Shown: positions 7,948 to 16,944, counted from the stretch's first letter. The stretch is DNA of 64,000 bases from Streptomyces cinnamoneus (GCF_014650495.1 NZ_BMVB01000003.1:1-64000); one strand, 5' to 3'. Numbers and translations: made by a program. The notes: a model not told the origin generated them from the letters alone.

Positions 7948-8460
7948 GGCTCGGCACGAGGTTGTCGCCTGCGAGCCGGACGACCACGGGCTGGGACGCT
8001 CCCGCGGCAATCTTGCCACCAAGCTGCACCTGGTCGTCGAACAGAGGCAGAAGCCCCTGCCCATCGTGATCACGGCCGGGCAGCGCGGGGATTATCCACA
8101 GTTCGAGGTCGCATTGGGCCGCATCCGGTGCCCCGACTGAGGTGCGGCAGGCCCCGCGTGCGCCCGCGACAGGGGCGGGCGGACAAGGCGTACGCGTCCC
8201 GCAAAAACCGCGCCTACCCGCGGCGTCGCGGTATCCGCTGCACCATTCCGGACAAGGCCGATCAGGTCCGGGAGCAAGAAGTGCGGGCCCAGCGGTGACC
8301 GGCCACCGAAGTACGACCCAGAAGGCTACAAGGCCCGGCACGCGGTCGAGTGCGGCATCAATCGCCTCAAGAGACATCGCCGGCCACCAGGTACGACAAA
8401 CTCGCGGTCCGCTACGAGGCCACCACCGTCATCGTTGCCGCCATCATCGAGTGGCTGTGA
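7948..8460 (+). pseudogene. IS5-family transposase, decayed
   Basis: Fragments of an IS5-type DDE transposase spread over shifting frames: DDHGLGRSRGNLATKLHLVV and PIVITAGQRGDYPQFE, then ADKAYASRKNRAYPRRRGI, and finally ATRYDKLAVRYEATTVIVAA ending at 8460. The order matches the C-terminal two thirds of Streptomyces IS5 elements. Several stops and frameshifts make it inactive. Its end overlaps the 3' end of the GNAT gene on the other strand by 17 bases. Confidence 0.85.
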
Positions 8461-9022
8461 CGTACTGGCCCGACGACAACTCGAACACCCGTACCCGTCG
8501 ACCGCAGGTGGGATTGACGGTCTCGCGGACCGGACGCATCCCCAGTTTGGCCGTGATCCGTTCGGAGGCGTCGTTGCCCACTTGAGCGATGCTGACGATC
8601 CGCTCCAACCCTCGCTCTTCGAACCCGAACCGCACAGCGGCCGCAGCGGCCTCGGTGGCCAAGCCCTGCCCCCAGTGGGAACGTCCCAGCCGCCAGCCGA
8701 CCTCAACCGCCGGCAGTACCTCCGGCAAGAAGTCGGGCACCGAAAGACCGGTGAACCCGGCCAGCTCGCCAGTGGACCGGATCTCCACAGCGAACAGGCC
8801 GAAGCCCTGTGACTCCCACTCGCTCTCCCATGCCTGGACCCTGCCGCGAGTCTGCTGTTCGTCACAGACGCTGCCGTCACGGATCCACCGCATGACCTCG
8901 GGGTCGGCATTGACGGCAGCCATGGGCGCAACGTCTTCCTCGCGCCAGCGACGCAGGATCAAACGGGGAGTCTCAAGCGTGACCACCCGATCAGTCTGGG
9001 TCACAGGTGGGCTCTCCGCCAT
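8444..9022 (-). CDS. GNAT N-acetyltransferase, RimJ/RimL type
   Basis: 192-residue acetyltransferase. The N-terminal TLETPRLILRRWREEDVAPM, the acetyl-CoA loop region WRLGRSHWGQGLATEAA (RxxGxG/A-type) and the C-terminal NDASERITAKLGM are classical for the RimJ/RimL branch that acetylates N-termini or small amines. ATG 9022 is chosen because the extended frame upstream runs into IS481 debris and has poor coding character. The gene is intact although both flanks are transposon remnants. Substrate unknown. Confidence 0.88.
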   Translation of the reverse strand: MAESPPVTQTDRVVTLETPRLILRRWREEDVAPMAAVNADPEVMRWIRDGSVCDEQQTRGRVQAWESEWESQGFGLFAVEIRSTGELAGFTGLSVPDFLPEVLPAVEVGWRLGRSHWGQGLATEAAAAAVRFGFEERGLERIVSIAQVGNDASERITAKLGMRPVRETVNPTCGRRVRVFELSSGQYVTATR

Positions 9023-9135
9023 CCTCACCGGGCGCTTTCGATACACGCCGTGGGTGTGTTGTTCCGGGACGTTGGTGACACGCGTGCTGGGTGCACGAAC
9101 TGGGTGAGGGCCTTCTGACACAGGACCGCGTCCGT

Positions 9136-9480
9136 GGTAGAGGGACCTCGTGCTGCGGCTGCGGCGCGAGCACCGGATCGGCCCCCTGCGTCTGGCAGCC
9201 CGTGCAGGCAACGCCCCCTCGACCGCCCACCGGATCCCTGCCCGGCACGGCCTGCCGTCCCTGGCCGCGCCGGACGGGGCCACCGGAGAAGCCGTCCGCC
9301 GCTACGAAGGCTGCCCGGCCGGGGGAGCTGGTCCATATCGACGTCAAGAAACTCGACCGGATCCCCGATGGCGGCGGTCACAAGAGCGTCGGCCGGGCCG
9401 CAGGCCGGCGCAACCGCACCGGTGCCGGTGACGCCTACCTCCACACCGCTCTCGACGACCACCCGACACCCGACTCGTCG
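9136..9480 (+). pseudogene. IS481-family transposase, N-terminal fragment
   Basis: In two frames this reads REHRIGPLRLAARAGNAPST, AHRIPARHGLP and then ELVHIDVKKLDRIPDGGGHK followed by ALDDH, the well-known start of IS481/integrase-like transposases (HID.KKL..IPDGGG). A frameshift near 9310 separates them, and the catalytic core is missing. Confidence 0.85.
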
Positions 9481-9519
9481 CCGTCGGCCGGCCGGTTACC
9501 GGCAACCGCAACGGCTGCA

Positions 9520-9730
9520 CGGCGTGGGAGATGTCCGGTGCGAAGGCCACCGTCGGCCGGACCACGGTCATCGCGGACGGCGGCTATCGGGGCACCGGCC
9601 TGGTCATCCCGCACGCCGCGAACGCGACCGGACCGAGCTGCCTGCTTGGAAGGAGGAGCCCCCCCCCACCGCAAGGTCCGGCCCGCGTCGAGCGCGTCTT
9701 CGCATGGTCCAAGGGAGACGGCTCCCACCT
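9520..9730 (+). pseudogene. IS5-family transposase, C-terminal fragment
   Basis: The frame gives AKATVGRTTVIADGGYRGTG and LVIPHA, then after a shift ELPAWKEE and RVERVFAWSKG. This is the catalytic end of an IS5-family transposase (VIADGGYRGTGLVIPHRR, ARVEHVFARMKGW). It directly abuts the IS481 fragment, so one element inserted into or recombined with the other. Confidence 0.8.
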
Positions 9731-9748
9731 CGCCGTCCCGGAGGAGGC

Positions 9749-10183
9749 TCAGTCGAGACAGAACTCGTTGCCCTCGATGTCCTGCATCACGATGCACGAC
9801 TCATTGTGTTCATCGGCAAGCAGCAGTCGCACGCGTACCGCGCCGAGTGCGACCAGCCGTGCGCATTCAGCTTCGAGCGTCGCGAGGCGCTCTTCACCCA
9901 CGAGTCCGGTGCCGACTCGCACGTCAAGATGCAGCCGATTCTTGACGACCTTGCCTTCAGGGACACGCTGGAAGTACAGCCGCGGGCCCACGCCTGAGGG
10001 ATCACTGCAGGCGAACGCCGAACCCTGCCGCTCGGACGGCAGGGAGCGGTCGAAATCGCCCCAAGTAGCAAACCCCTCCGGTGGCGGCGGTACGACGTAC
10101 CCCAAGACCTCACACCAAAAACGAGCGACGCGCTCAGGTTCTGCACAGTCGAAGGTGACTTGGAACCGCTTGATCGATGACAT
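9749..10183 (-). CDS. VOC/glyoxalase-like protein
   Basis: 144-residue vicinal-oxygen-chelate protein with two beta-alpha-beta-beta-beta modules: FQVTFDCAEPERVARFWCEV, RLYFQRVPEGKVVKNRLHLD and the terminal MQDIEGNEFCLD. This subfamily (glyoxalase_6 type) is frequent in Streptomyces, has the metal-site pattern H-E, and is usually of unknown substrate. The intact copy may explain why the related gene at 7373-7726 could decay. Confidence 0.85.
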   Translation of the reverse strand: MSSIKRFQVTFDCAEPERVARFWCEVLGYVVPPPPEGFATWGDFDRSLPSERQGSAFACSDPSGVGPRLYFQRVPEGKVVKNRLHLDVRVGTGLVGEERLATLEAECARLVALGAVRVRLLLADEHNESCIVMQDIEGNEFCLD

Positions 10184-10568
10184 CGGCGCACCATACCAGG
10201 GGACCTCTGTGGCTCATCTCCCGGTGCGCATCAGCATATTGACGGCATGTGTCCCAGCCATCCTCGGGTTCGGGCCCGCCTACGAGGGACTGCACGGCAT
10301 CGACGATGCGTGCCCGCCTCGCCGAGTTGCCGCAGATCTACGCCGTCTACCACCGGGTGGTCCTCGGCCTCCTCCATGTCGGCTGACAGCTTCCAGCCCG
10401 CTTCGACAAACGACGTGTCCTTCGGAGTAGTTCGACTTGTCCGCGTCGTCCTTCGCACCGGTTGACCTGGAGGTGGTGCGGTGGCGCTGTCTCCATCTCC
10501 AGTCTTCGGCGCCAGGTCTCATGGCAGATGCTCGGCGCCCGCTCAGAGTGCGTTGCGCCAGGCCGAGG
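10184..10568. other. Gap, decayed sequence
   Basis: No gene with a start, a ribosome site and consistent codon use was found. A minus-strand frame (ALDALWEPSAALIAWGRR, near 10545-10640) has good codon use and may be a leftover of the regulator pseudogene to the right. Confidence 0.3.
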
Positions 10569-11106
10569 TCACCGCGGTACCGATGCGTCTCCCCCACGCG
10601 ATGAGGGCCGCGCTCGGTTCCCACAGGGCGTCAAGGGCCAGCGCACGATCGAACGACGCGGGAACCACTGGTCGACGAAGCCGAGGCTGAGCAGGGCCCA
10701 GACCTGGGCGGGCAGGGTGAAGTAGGGGACGAGGACGGCAGACAGTTGCCAGGTGGTGGTGTGGTCGCCGGTAGAGGCCGCCAGCTGGATGACGGCGATC
10801 AGATTCGCCTGTTCGGTCTCACACCACGCGAGGCCGGAGCACCGGTCCTGGAAGGACAGCGGCGGGCAACCGGCCGACAGCGGCGCCAAGGGGAACGAGG
10901 GGCTTTCGCGGTTCATGGCCTGGTCGGCGGCGTTGGCCGTGTGCAGGTACCAGCTGCGCAGTCGGCGCAACGCCTTTGTGCGCGTGCTCTCGGGCTCGTG
11001 ATGACAGGGCCTCGTCAGCGTGGCCGATGCGTCGCTCCAGCTGACGGTAGGACAGCCCTGACCACGCTTTCAGGCGGCGGAGTCGGGCGACGAACGCAGC
11101 AAGGCA
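10569..11106 (-). pseudogene. XRE/AfsR-like NB-ARC-TPR regulator, remnant
   Basis: Two pieces of one large regulator type, read leftwards. 11095-11000 gives FVARLRRLKAWSGLSYRQLE, the N-terminal helix-turn-helix of Streptomyces XRE/NB-ARC proteins. After a frame change, 10970-10690 gives RRLRSWYLHTANAADQAMN and CETEQANLIAVIQLAASTGD, matching the segment just before the TPR array of AfsR-like proteins. The ATPase domain between them is deleted. It lies next to the lanthipeptide genes and might once have regulated them, but that is inference. Confidence 0.65.
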
Positions 11107-11115
11107 TCCCTCCGC

Positions 11116-11135
11116 GTTCGTGAACGTTCACGAAC
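11116..11135. promoter_or_regulatory. Perfect 20-bp palindrome upstream of lanKC
   Basis: GTTCGTGAACGTTCACGAAC is an uninterrupted palindrome, identical on both strands. It sits between the decayed XRE/AfsR-like gene and lanKC, about 220 bases before the lanKC start. Its size and symmetry fit a dimeric repressor or activator site. The cognate protein is not identifiable here. Confidence 0.55.
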
Positions 11136-11352
11136 AAGCCCCACTATTGCCGTCGCATGTGAGCGCAGACAAGGTATGTGACACAGTCGCTCACGCTCTC
11201 GACGTGGATTACCAGCGCGTTGATCCGCGGGGTCCTTTTAACCGGGAGCAGAGTGTGAACGGCTCCGCAGAAACGAGAGAAGGCGCTCCGTTTCACGCGT
11301 GCGGCAACGCCAGGAGAATGGAACATCGAATCCCGGAAGGAAGCGGCAGAGG
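11136..11352 (+). other. Leader/promoter region of lanKC
   Basis: About 215 bases with lower GC content than the surroundings. No extra precursor peptide with a leader box or Ser/Thr/Cys-rich core was found here. A GGAAGGAAG run at 11335-11343 lies just before ATG 11353. Confidence 0.4.
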
Positions 11353-14094
11353 ATGCCTCTTGATTTGCGATACGTGGAATTCTGCGTGCCGGGGAAGGAC
11401 TTCTACGACGCGCCGGACGAGAGTGGCCAGCCCGGCTTCCCGCTTCTCAACGCCCTGCCGCCGGCCGCCTGGGAGCAGCAGGCTTCCAAGCCTTGGGTCT
11501 ACCTCCGCCCCAAGGGTTCGACACTTCCGCAGCAAGGTTGGAAAGTGCACGTTTCCGCCCACCCGGGGAACGCCGAAAAGATCCTCGATCTGGTGTGGGA
11601 GTACTGCCGCGCCCACGAGCTGTCCTTCAAGTTCCTCCGCAGCATGGAATCCCTGAGAAAAGCGAACGCGAAGTACGCGGACCGCGGCTCCAGCGGAAAG
11701 TTCATCACCATCTACCCTCGCGACACCGGACAGTTGCACCGCACACTGCTCGAACTCGATCAGCTGCTCTCCGGACAGGGCGGTCCTCATATCCTCAGTG
11801 ACCTTCGCTGGCGGTCGGGCCCTCTCTACGTCCGGTACGGGGCGTTCACCCCCCGGTTCTGCCGGGACGAGAAGGGGGAGAAGGTGCCCGCGCTGGAGAA
11901 CGAGCGAGGGCAGCTCGTACCTGATGTGCGCAGGCCGGTGTTTCAGCTACCGCCTTGGGTCCAGGTGCCGCACTTCCTCCAGGAACAGGTGGAGAGCAAC
12001 CGCGCCAGCGACATCAGTTTTCCCTACCGCCCCTCTCATGCGCTGCACTTCTCGAACGGTGGCGGTGTGTACGCCGCTGAGGCCCTGGACAGCGGTACCG
12101 CCGTGGTGCTGAAGGAAGCCCGTCCCTTCGCCGGCCTGGACAGCGCCGACCAGGACGCTGTGACGCGGTTGCGCCATGAGGCCAAGGTTCTCACCAGGCT
12201 TGCAGGCATACCGGGCGTGCCCGAGTCATACGGATACTTCTCGGCGTGGGATCACCACTTCCTCGCCATGGAGAAGATCGACGGCCTGGATCTGAAAAGG
12301 GCCGCCATGCAGCGCACACCGCTGTTGAGGCCCGAGGGAGCGGGCTACGACGTCACCGCGGAGTACGTCTCCTGGGCACGGGGCGTGGCCGAGCGCCTGG
12401 AGCGGACCCTGAAGCGCATTCATGAGCGCGGCGTGGTGGTTGGAGACCTCCACCCCAAGAACATCGTCATGCGCGGTGACGAACCGGTCTTCGTGGACTT
12501 CGAGTTCAGCGGCCTGGACGATCCGGATCACGTGGCCCTCCACGGCTCTCCGGGGTTTCGTGCACCGGCGGGCGTCACCGGGCGCGACGCGGACGCCTGG
12601 GCACTCGCCGCGGTAAAGCTGGACCTCTTCCTCCCGCACACGATGCTGCTCGAGTACGAACCGGGCAAGGCCGTTCAGCTCGCCGAGTACGCCGCGCGCC
12701 GCTACGGACTCGACGACGACTTCCTCCTGTCCATCCTGGCCGGCATGGGTTGGGCCTCCCGCACCTCGCCCACGGATCACGCGAGCGCTGCGCCGCGCGC
12801 TCTCTCGGGGGCCGGCCCTGAGCGAGCCCTCCGCCGGCCGAAGGCGACGCTGACGCGTGTGGCCACCGAGACCACCCGCCAGTTCCTGGGCGGGGGCGCC
12901 TCCCCGGCGTGGGACGACGTGATTCATTCCATGAGCCAGGCCGTATTGGCCAGCGCCACGCCGGAGCGCCCTGACCGGCTGTTCCCCGGCGACATCGAGC
13001 AGTTCCTGAGCGGCGACGGACTCTGCATGGCCTACGGCGCGGCGGGCGTCCTCCACGTCCTGGCCGCAACCGGTCGGGAACGTCAACCGCGTCACGAGCA
13101 GTGGCTGCTCAGCCGGGTTGAGGGGGCGCGGACCCGGCCGGGCTTCTACAACGGATTCCACGGCATCGCCTATGCCCTGCGCACCCTGGGGTACGACGAC
13201 CACGCGACAACTGTGTTGCGGCGGGCAAGCCGTTGCGACGTCGCAAGCCAGGGGTTCGACCTCTTCGAGGGCATCGCGGGCGCAGGCTTGACGCTGCTCG
13301 ATGCCGCCTGCGAGGAGCAGGACGCGGAACTGTGGGACAGCGCGCTTGCCATGGAGTCGCTCCTGTACGACCGTCTGGGCGATGCGAGCGCGCCGGACGC
13401 CCCCCGCGGACGCCCCGGGCTGATGCACGGTTGGTCTGGGCCTGCCCTGTTCTGGATCCGACTCCACGAGGTCAGCGGACGGACCGAATTCCTGGAGCGT
13501 GCCGCCGCAGCCCTGCGCCGCGACCTGCGTGACTGCACCCTGACCCGACACGGCGCCCTGGAGGCCGACGAAGGATGGCGGACCCTGCCCTACCTGCACA
13601 TCGGCGGGGTGGGCGTCGGCATTGTGCTCACCGAGTACCTCCGGCATGCCCAGGCGCCGGACCTGCTGGAGGCAGACCGTGCCATCGAGCGGGCTGCCTG
13701 CTACGAGCACTACGGCATGCCGACGGTGTCCTTCGGCAGCACGGGGATCCTGCTCTATCTGTGCAACAGGCGTGCAGCACAACCGAGTCAGCGGATCCAG
13801 GATCGCATCGACCACATCTTGTCGACTCTGCGTCTCCACGCACTGCCCTACCTGGGCCACATAGCCTTTCGCGGCAACCAGTCGTTGCGCCTGTCGATGG
13901 ATCTGGCTACAGGAACGGCGGGAGTCCTCCTCGCCGTGCACACCGCTCTGCGCGGAGAGCCGGGGCTTCCCTTCCTGCCGCCCGAACGGCGCGGCGACAA
14001 AGACTTGGCCACCCCACATCTCAGGAACGGGCACGGCCAGGAGCCAGGCGGAAACCGCCTGGTGGACAATCCGATGGAAAAGAGTGGCAAATGA
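11353..14094 (+). CDS. lanKC: Class III lanthionine synthetase (LanKC)
   Basis: 913-residue trifunctional enzyme that phosphorylates, dehydrates and cyclises a lanthipeptide precursor. The N-terminal phospho-Ser/Thr lyase domain starts at LRYVEFCVPGKDFYD. The kinase domain has the ATP lysine in VVLKEARPFAGLD (K254), the catalytic loop GDLHPKNI (D365, N370) and the metal DFE motif (D382). The LanC-like domain (about 545-900) keeps the barrel pattern (FYNGFHGIAYAL, HGWSGPALFW, FGSTGIL) but lacks the Cys/Cys-His zinc ligands, which separates class III from class IV. ATG 11353 fits the family start. The stop overlaps the precursor gene by ATGA. Confidence 0.93.
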   Translation: MPLDLRYVEFCVPGKDFYDAPDESGQPGFPLLNALPPAAWEQQASKPWVYLRPKGSTLPQQGWKVHVSAHPGNAEKILDLVWEYCRAHELSFKFLRSMESLRKANAKYADRGSSGKFITIYPRDTGQLHRTLLELDQLLSGQGGPHILSDLRWRSGPLYVRYGAFTPRFCRDEKGEKVPALENERGQLVPDVRRPVFQLPPWVQVPHFLQEQVESNRASDISFPYRPSHALHFSNGGGVYAAEALDSGTAVVLKEARPFAGLDSADQDAVTRLRHEAKVLTRLAGIPGVPESYGYFSAWDHHFLAMEKIDGLDLKRAAMQRTPLLRPEGAGYDVTAEYVSWARGVAERLERTLKRIHERGVVVGDLHPKNIVMRGDEPVFVDFEFSGLDDPDHVALHGSPGFRAPAGVTGRDADAWALAAVKLDLFLPHTMLLEYEPGKAVQLAEYAARRYGLDDDFLLSILAGMGWASRTSPTDHASAAPRALSGAGPERALRRPKATLTRVATETTRQFLGGGASPAWDDVIHSMSQAVLASATPERPDRLFPGDIEQFLSGDGLCMAYGAAGVLHVLAATGRERQPRHEQWLLSRVEGARTRPGFYNGFHGIAYALRTLGYDDHATTVLRRASRCDVASQGFDLFEGIAGAGLTLLDAACEEQDAELWDSALAMESLLYDRLGDASAPDAPRGRPGLMHGWSGPALFWIRLHEVSGRTEFLERAAAALRRDLRDCTLTRHGALEADEGWRTLPYLHIGGVGVGIVLTEYLRHAQAPDLLEADRAIERAACYEHYGMPTVSFGSTGILLYLCNRRAAQPSQRIQDRIDHILSTLRLHALPYLGHIAFRGNQSLRLSMDLATGTAGVLLAVHTALRGEPGLPFLPPERRGDKDLATPHLRNGHGQEPGGNRLVDNPMEKSGK

Positions 14095-14225
14095 ACCAGA
14101 TTCTGGACATGCAGGAGCTTCCCTCCGTGCAGGTAGGCGAGGCTTCGGAAGCGCTGATCAGCACCGTCAGCTGGAGTTCGCCGTGCCCGGGCTGGCCCAG
14201 CACCTTCACCTGGGGCAACTGCTGA
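14091..14225 (+). CDS. lanA: Class III lanthipeptide precursor peptide
   Basis: 44-residue peptide whose ATG overlaps the lanKC stop. The leader holds ILDMQEL at residues 4-10, equivalent to the L-x-L-Q box recognised by class III enzymes, and acidic GEASEA at 16-21. The presumed core begins near residue 22-24 and has two labionin-type patterns: S24-x2-S27-x4-C32 and S37-x2-T40-x3-C44. With W28, W35, W41 and three prolines the product would be hydrophobic. No protease cleavage signature is obvious and no exporter is adjacent. Precursor identity is strongly supported by position, leader box and Cys spacing; ring pattern is inference. Confidence 0.87.
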   Translation: MNQILDMQELPSVQVGEASEALISTVSWSSPCPGWPSTFTWGNC

Positions 14226-14248
14226 GGTAAGTCATCACTGCGAGAAAT

Positions 14249-14273
14249 GCCGGGACGGCAGCGCCGTCCCGGC
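14249..14273 (+). terminator. Terminator after lanA
   Basis: Perfect 11-bp stem GCCGGGACGGC/GCCGTCCCGGC with a three-base loop, 23 bases after the precursor stop. There is no T-run, as is common in Streptomyces terminators. It closes the two-gene operon. Confidence 0.8.
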
Positions 14274-14469
14274 ACCAGCATGTGGGCCCCTTGCGCAGAT
14301 GACACGGCCTGATCAGCCAACCAGCTGACTGCCAACCCCGCAGGTCATGAACCCCTGCTCCACCGACCTCGTGCGCGGTTGGCCGTAGCGCGTCGCCATC
14401 TTGATCGCTGTGTTGCCTTTGGTGGGTATGGTGCGTTTCTGCTGTTGTGGTGAATCAGCGGGTCACAGG

Positions 14470-14830
14470 TCTGGGGACGACGGTGCTGGCGGAACTCGGT
14501 GCTGATATCGGGCGTCTTGGCCTGCTGGTTCGGTGTGGACCGGTCCACCGTCACCCGGGCCGTCGGTGAGATCCGCCTCTGCTGGCCGAGCGGGGCTGCA
14601 CCATCGAGGCCGGGGTGCGGCTGCGGACCCTCGCCGAGGTCATGGGGCACTGGGGCACCTCGGGCCAGCGGGAGAAGCGCGCTCCTCGACGCCACCGGGA
14701 TCCGGGTCCGCCGTCCCGCCCAGGCGACTCCGGACCGGGACCCCTTCATCTCGGGCAAGAGCAAGCAGAGCGCGGTCAAGGCGATGGTCCTCACCGATGC
14801 CGAGGGACGCCTGCTGTCACAGCGCACGCC
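14470..14830 (+). pseudogene. IS5-family transposase, N-terminal part
   Basis: Frames give LACWFGVDRSTVTRAVGEI, then GCTIEAGVRLRTLAEVMGHW, then LDATGIRVRRPAQATPDRDP, FISGKSKQSAVKAMVLTDAE. This matches HTH_Tnp_4/DDE_Tnp_4 Streptomyces transposases. Two frameshifts and loss of the C-terminal half after the DAEGRLL motif make it dead. It cuts the dienelactone-hydrolase gene on the other strand. Confidence 0.85.
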
Positions 14831-15113
14831 TGATGGCCGTGCTCGGCGGAGTAATGGGGACTACCGGGAACTGCACGAGCGCCTGGCTCATGCTCATCAC
14901 GCCAGGGGCCGGCATCAATTTCCGGTACGCCTGGCGCTCGTCCTCTCGGGGGTGCACGAGGCCCAACGGCAGAAAACTGGGCGTGAGGACATCGCACCGG
15001 TAGGGGCGAAGCATCCTGGCGACGCCGATGATGTGGTCGTTGACACCGTAGATCTCGTGGGCAACGACCACAGCCGTGTCGTGACTGTGGTCACCCAGCG
15101 ACCGGCTTGTCAT
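14830..15113 (-). pseudogene. Dienelactone hydrolase family, N-terminal fragment
   Basis: About 95 residues from ATG 15113 read HDTAVVVAHEIYGVNDHIIG and VARMLRPYRCDVLTPSFL, the first strand and oxyanion region of dienelactone hydrolases (VVVxHEIFGVNxHI). The nucleophile Cys/Ser, Asp and His regions are missing because the gene runs into the IS5 remnant. Another hydrolase remnant of similar type lies at 49954-50205. Confidence 0.7.
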
Positions 15114-15520
15114 GAAGGGAATGTAACCGAACTCGTGAACTAGATACTCGACGGGAGGCAGCTGAGTTGGCACTTGCTGTGCGAGACGCGACGTCCCGTA
15201 CGGGAGGTTTCGGGCGTGCCGGCCGGGGAGCACGGGGTGTGGTGACGGCGGGCGGTGTCCTGGTGACGGTGGAGCGGCCTGTTGCCGCGCCTCGGGCTCT
15301 GGCTCCGGTGTCGCCACCGGCACGGCCGGCGCCCCGGTCCTCGCGCTGGAACGGGGCCCGTCCGTCGATTGGGCCGCCCGGGTGGTCTCCCGGGCCGGGC
15401 CGCCCGGGTCCGGTGCCCAGTGGACCCGTTCCATGCCGCCGTCGCGTCTGATGGGTACGGTCCACGCTCCGGTGGTCGTCGCCGGACCGGGAGACGGGGA
15501 TTCGAGGAGGTTCGGAAGGC
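15114..15520. other. Gap upstream of amidohydrolase
   Basis: About 400 bases without a recognised gene. All frames are open because of GC content, but none has a start with a ribosome site or a known motif. It probably contains the amidohydrolase promoter. Confidence 0.3.
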
Positions 15521-16459
15521 ATGACGGATTCCGCACGCATCGACGTCCACCAGCACCTGGTCCCGCCGGAGCTGCGCCGGGCCATGTCCGGCCGTGCCGC
15601 GGCCTTCGGCTGGCCCGCGCCGGTCTGGGACGAGCGGAGCGCGATCGCGATGATGGACCGCCGGTCGATCACCACTGGCATGCTGTCGTACGCCGCCCCG
15701 GTCGGGGCACCTGACGACCAGGAGGGGGCCCGCGCCACGGCCCGTAGGGTCAACGAGTACACGGCAGAACTGGTCAAGGACCGGCCCGACCGGTTCGGGC
15801 ACTTCGCCGTCCTCCCCCTGCCGGACGTGGAGGGGGCGCTCACCGAGGCCGTGCACGCTCTGGACGAACTGGACGCCGACGGCGTGATGGTGCTCAGCAA
15901 CGCCCACGGCCGCTACCTCGGCGACTCCGCGTTCGAGCCGCTCTGGGCCGAGCTGGACACCCGTGCCACGGTCGTCCTGATCCACCCCACCGCACCGCCG
16001 GGCGCCACGCTCCCGGACCTGCCCGGCCCGCTGGTGGACTTCCCGTACGACACCACCCGAACAGCCCTGCACCTGGTCCTCAGCGGTGTTCCGCGCCGGT
16101 ATCCGCGGATCCGGATGATCCTGCCCCACGCCGGCGGCTTCCTGCCGTACGCCGCCCACCGGTTCTCCTGCGCCGGACGCCTATGGCCCGGCACCACGCC
16201 CGAGGGCGTCATGGCCGACCTGCGACGCTTTTACTTCGACACCGCCTTCGCGGCCGGCCCGGCCTCCCTGCCCTCGCTCCTCGCCTTCGCGGCACCCGGA
16301 CACGTGCTCTACGGCAGCGACTTCCCCATGGTCCCTGAGGACTGGGGCACCGGCTTCGACCTGGCACTGGAGGGCTACCCGCACTGGGCACCCGGACAGC
16401 TGTACGCCGTCAACCGCGGCAACGCCGAGGCCCTCCTCCCCCGGCTCGCCCGCGGCTGA
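15521..16459 (+). CDS. Amidohydrolase, ACMSD-like decarboxylase family
   Basis: 312-residue TIM-barrel metal enzyme of the amidohydrolase_2 family. The first-strand metal motif is IDVHQH, followed by VVLIHPTAP, MILPHAGGFLPY and the conserved aspartate in LYGSDFPMVPE. Relatives are aminocarboxymuconate-semialdehyde decarboxylase and gamma-resorcylate decarboxylase, so non-oxidative decarboxylation or hydrolysis of an aromatic-derived acid is likely. AGGAGG (15505-15510) and GGAAGG precede the ATG. It stands alone between IS remnants. Confidence 0.88.
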   Translation: MTDSARIDVHQHLVPPELRRAMSGRAAAFGWPAPVWDERSAIAMMDRRSITTGMLSYAAPVGAPDDQEGARATARRVNEYTAELVKDRPDRFGHFAVLPLPDVEGALTEAVHALDELDADGVMVLSNAHGRYLGDSAFEPLWAELDTRATVVLIHPTAPPGATLPDLPGPLVDFPYDTTRTALHLVLSGVPRRYPRIRMILPHAGGFLPYAAHRFSCAGRLWPGTTPEGVMADLRRFYFDTAFAAGPASLPSLLAFAAPGHVLYGSDFPMVPEDWGTGFDLALEGYPHWAPGQLYAVNRGNAEALLPRLARG

Positions 16460-16634
16460 CCCGGACCACGCGAGCCGGCCCCAGCCCTACCGCTCCCGGG
16501 CGACGGATGCCCGTCGGCACCGGTGCCGTCCCGGAAGGCACCGGCCGGTACCGGACCATGGCGGTGCTACCAGGAGCGTGCACAGGGCTTCGACCCTGGA
16601 GACCCAGCTCAGACACCAGCCGCAAAGCTGCCCG

Positions 16635-16944
16635 TCAGGACTTCGTGACGACGGGCTTCCTCGGTTGACGGGGGACGGTCCTGGTCTTGTCGAAGTGCCC
16701 GTACACCGTCGACCGCGGGACGCCGAACCTGTCGGCGATCTGCTGGACCGTGTTCTCCCGCTCGTCGTAGAGCCGTTGGGCGAGCTCGGCCTGGTCCTCG
16801 GTGAGTTTCGGCCGGCGCCGCCGACCCGCCCCCGGGCCCGCGCGGAGGCGAGCCCGTGCGGTCGACGCCATGGCGGGGTAGTGCGTCGATCTGATGATCG
16901 GGGTTCCGGTCGGCCGTCGATGTGCGGCAGTAGCCAATGAGCAT
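16635..16944 (-). pseudogene. Serine recombinase/resolvase, internally deleted
   Basis: The first 22 codons (MLIGYCRTSTADRNPDHQID) are the resolvase N-terminus, with the catalytic serine in the STAD segment. A frame change then leads straight to the C-terminal helix-turn-helix region (KLTEDQAELAQRLYDERENT, QQIADRFGVPRSTVYGH). The central catalytic part is deleted, so it is inactive. Confidence 0.85.

Noticed and set aside
11299..11352. Upstream GTG start for LanKC (18 extra residues)
   Set aside because: The extra residues are basic and atypical; LanKC proteins start at the equivalent of ATG 11353, which has a purine-rich site upstream.
11120..11656. 178-codon frame starting inside the palindrome as a second precursor or regulator
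   Set aside because: No leader box, core or domain, and it overlaps lanKC in another frame for most of its length.
15150..15520. Possible gene upstream of the amidohydrolase
   Set aside because: Open frames on both strands lack a ribosome site and known motif; composition alone explains them.
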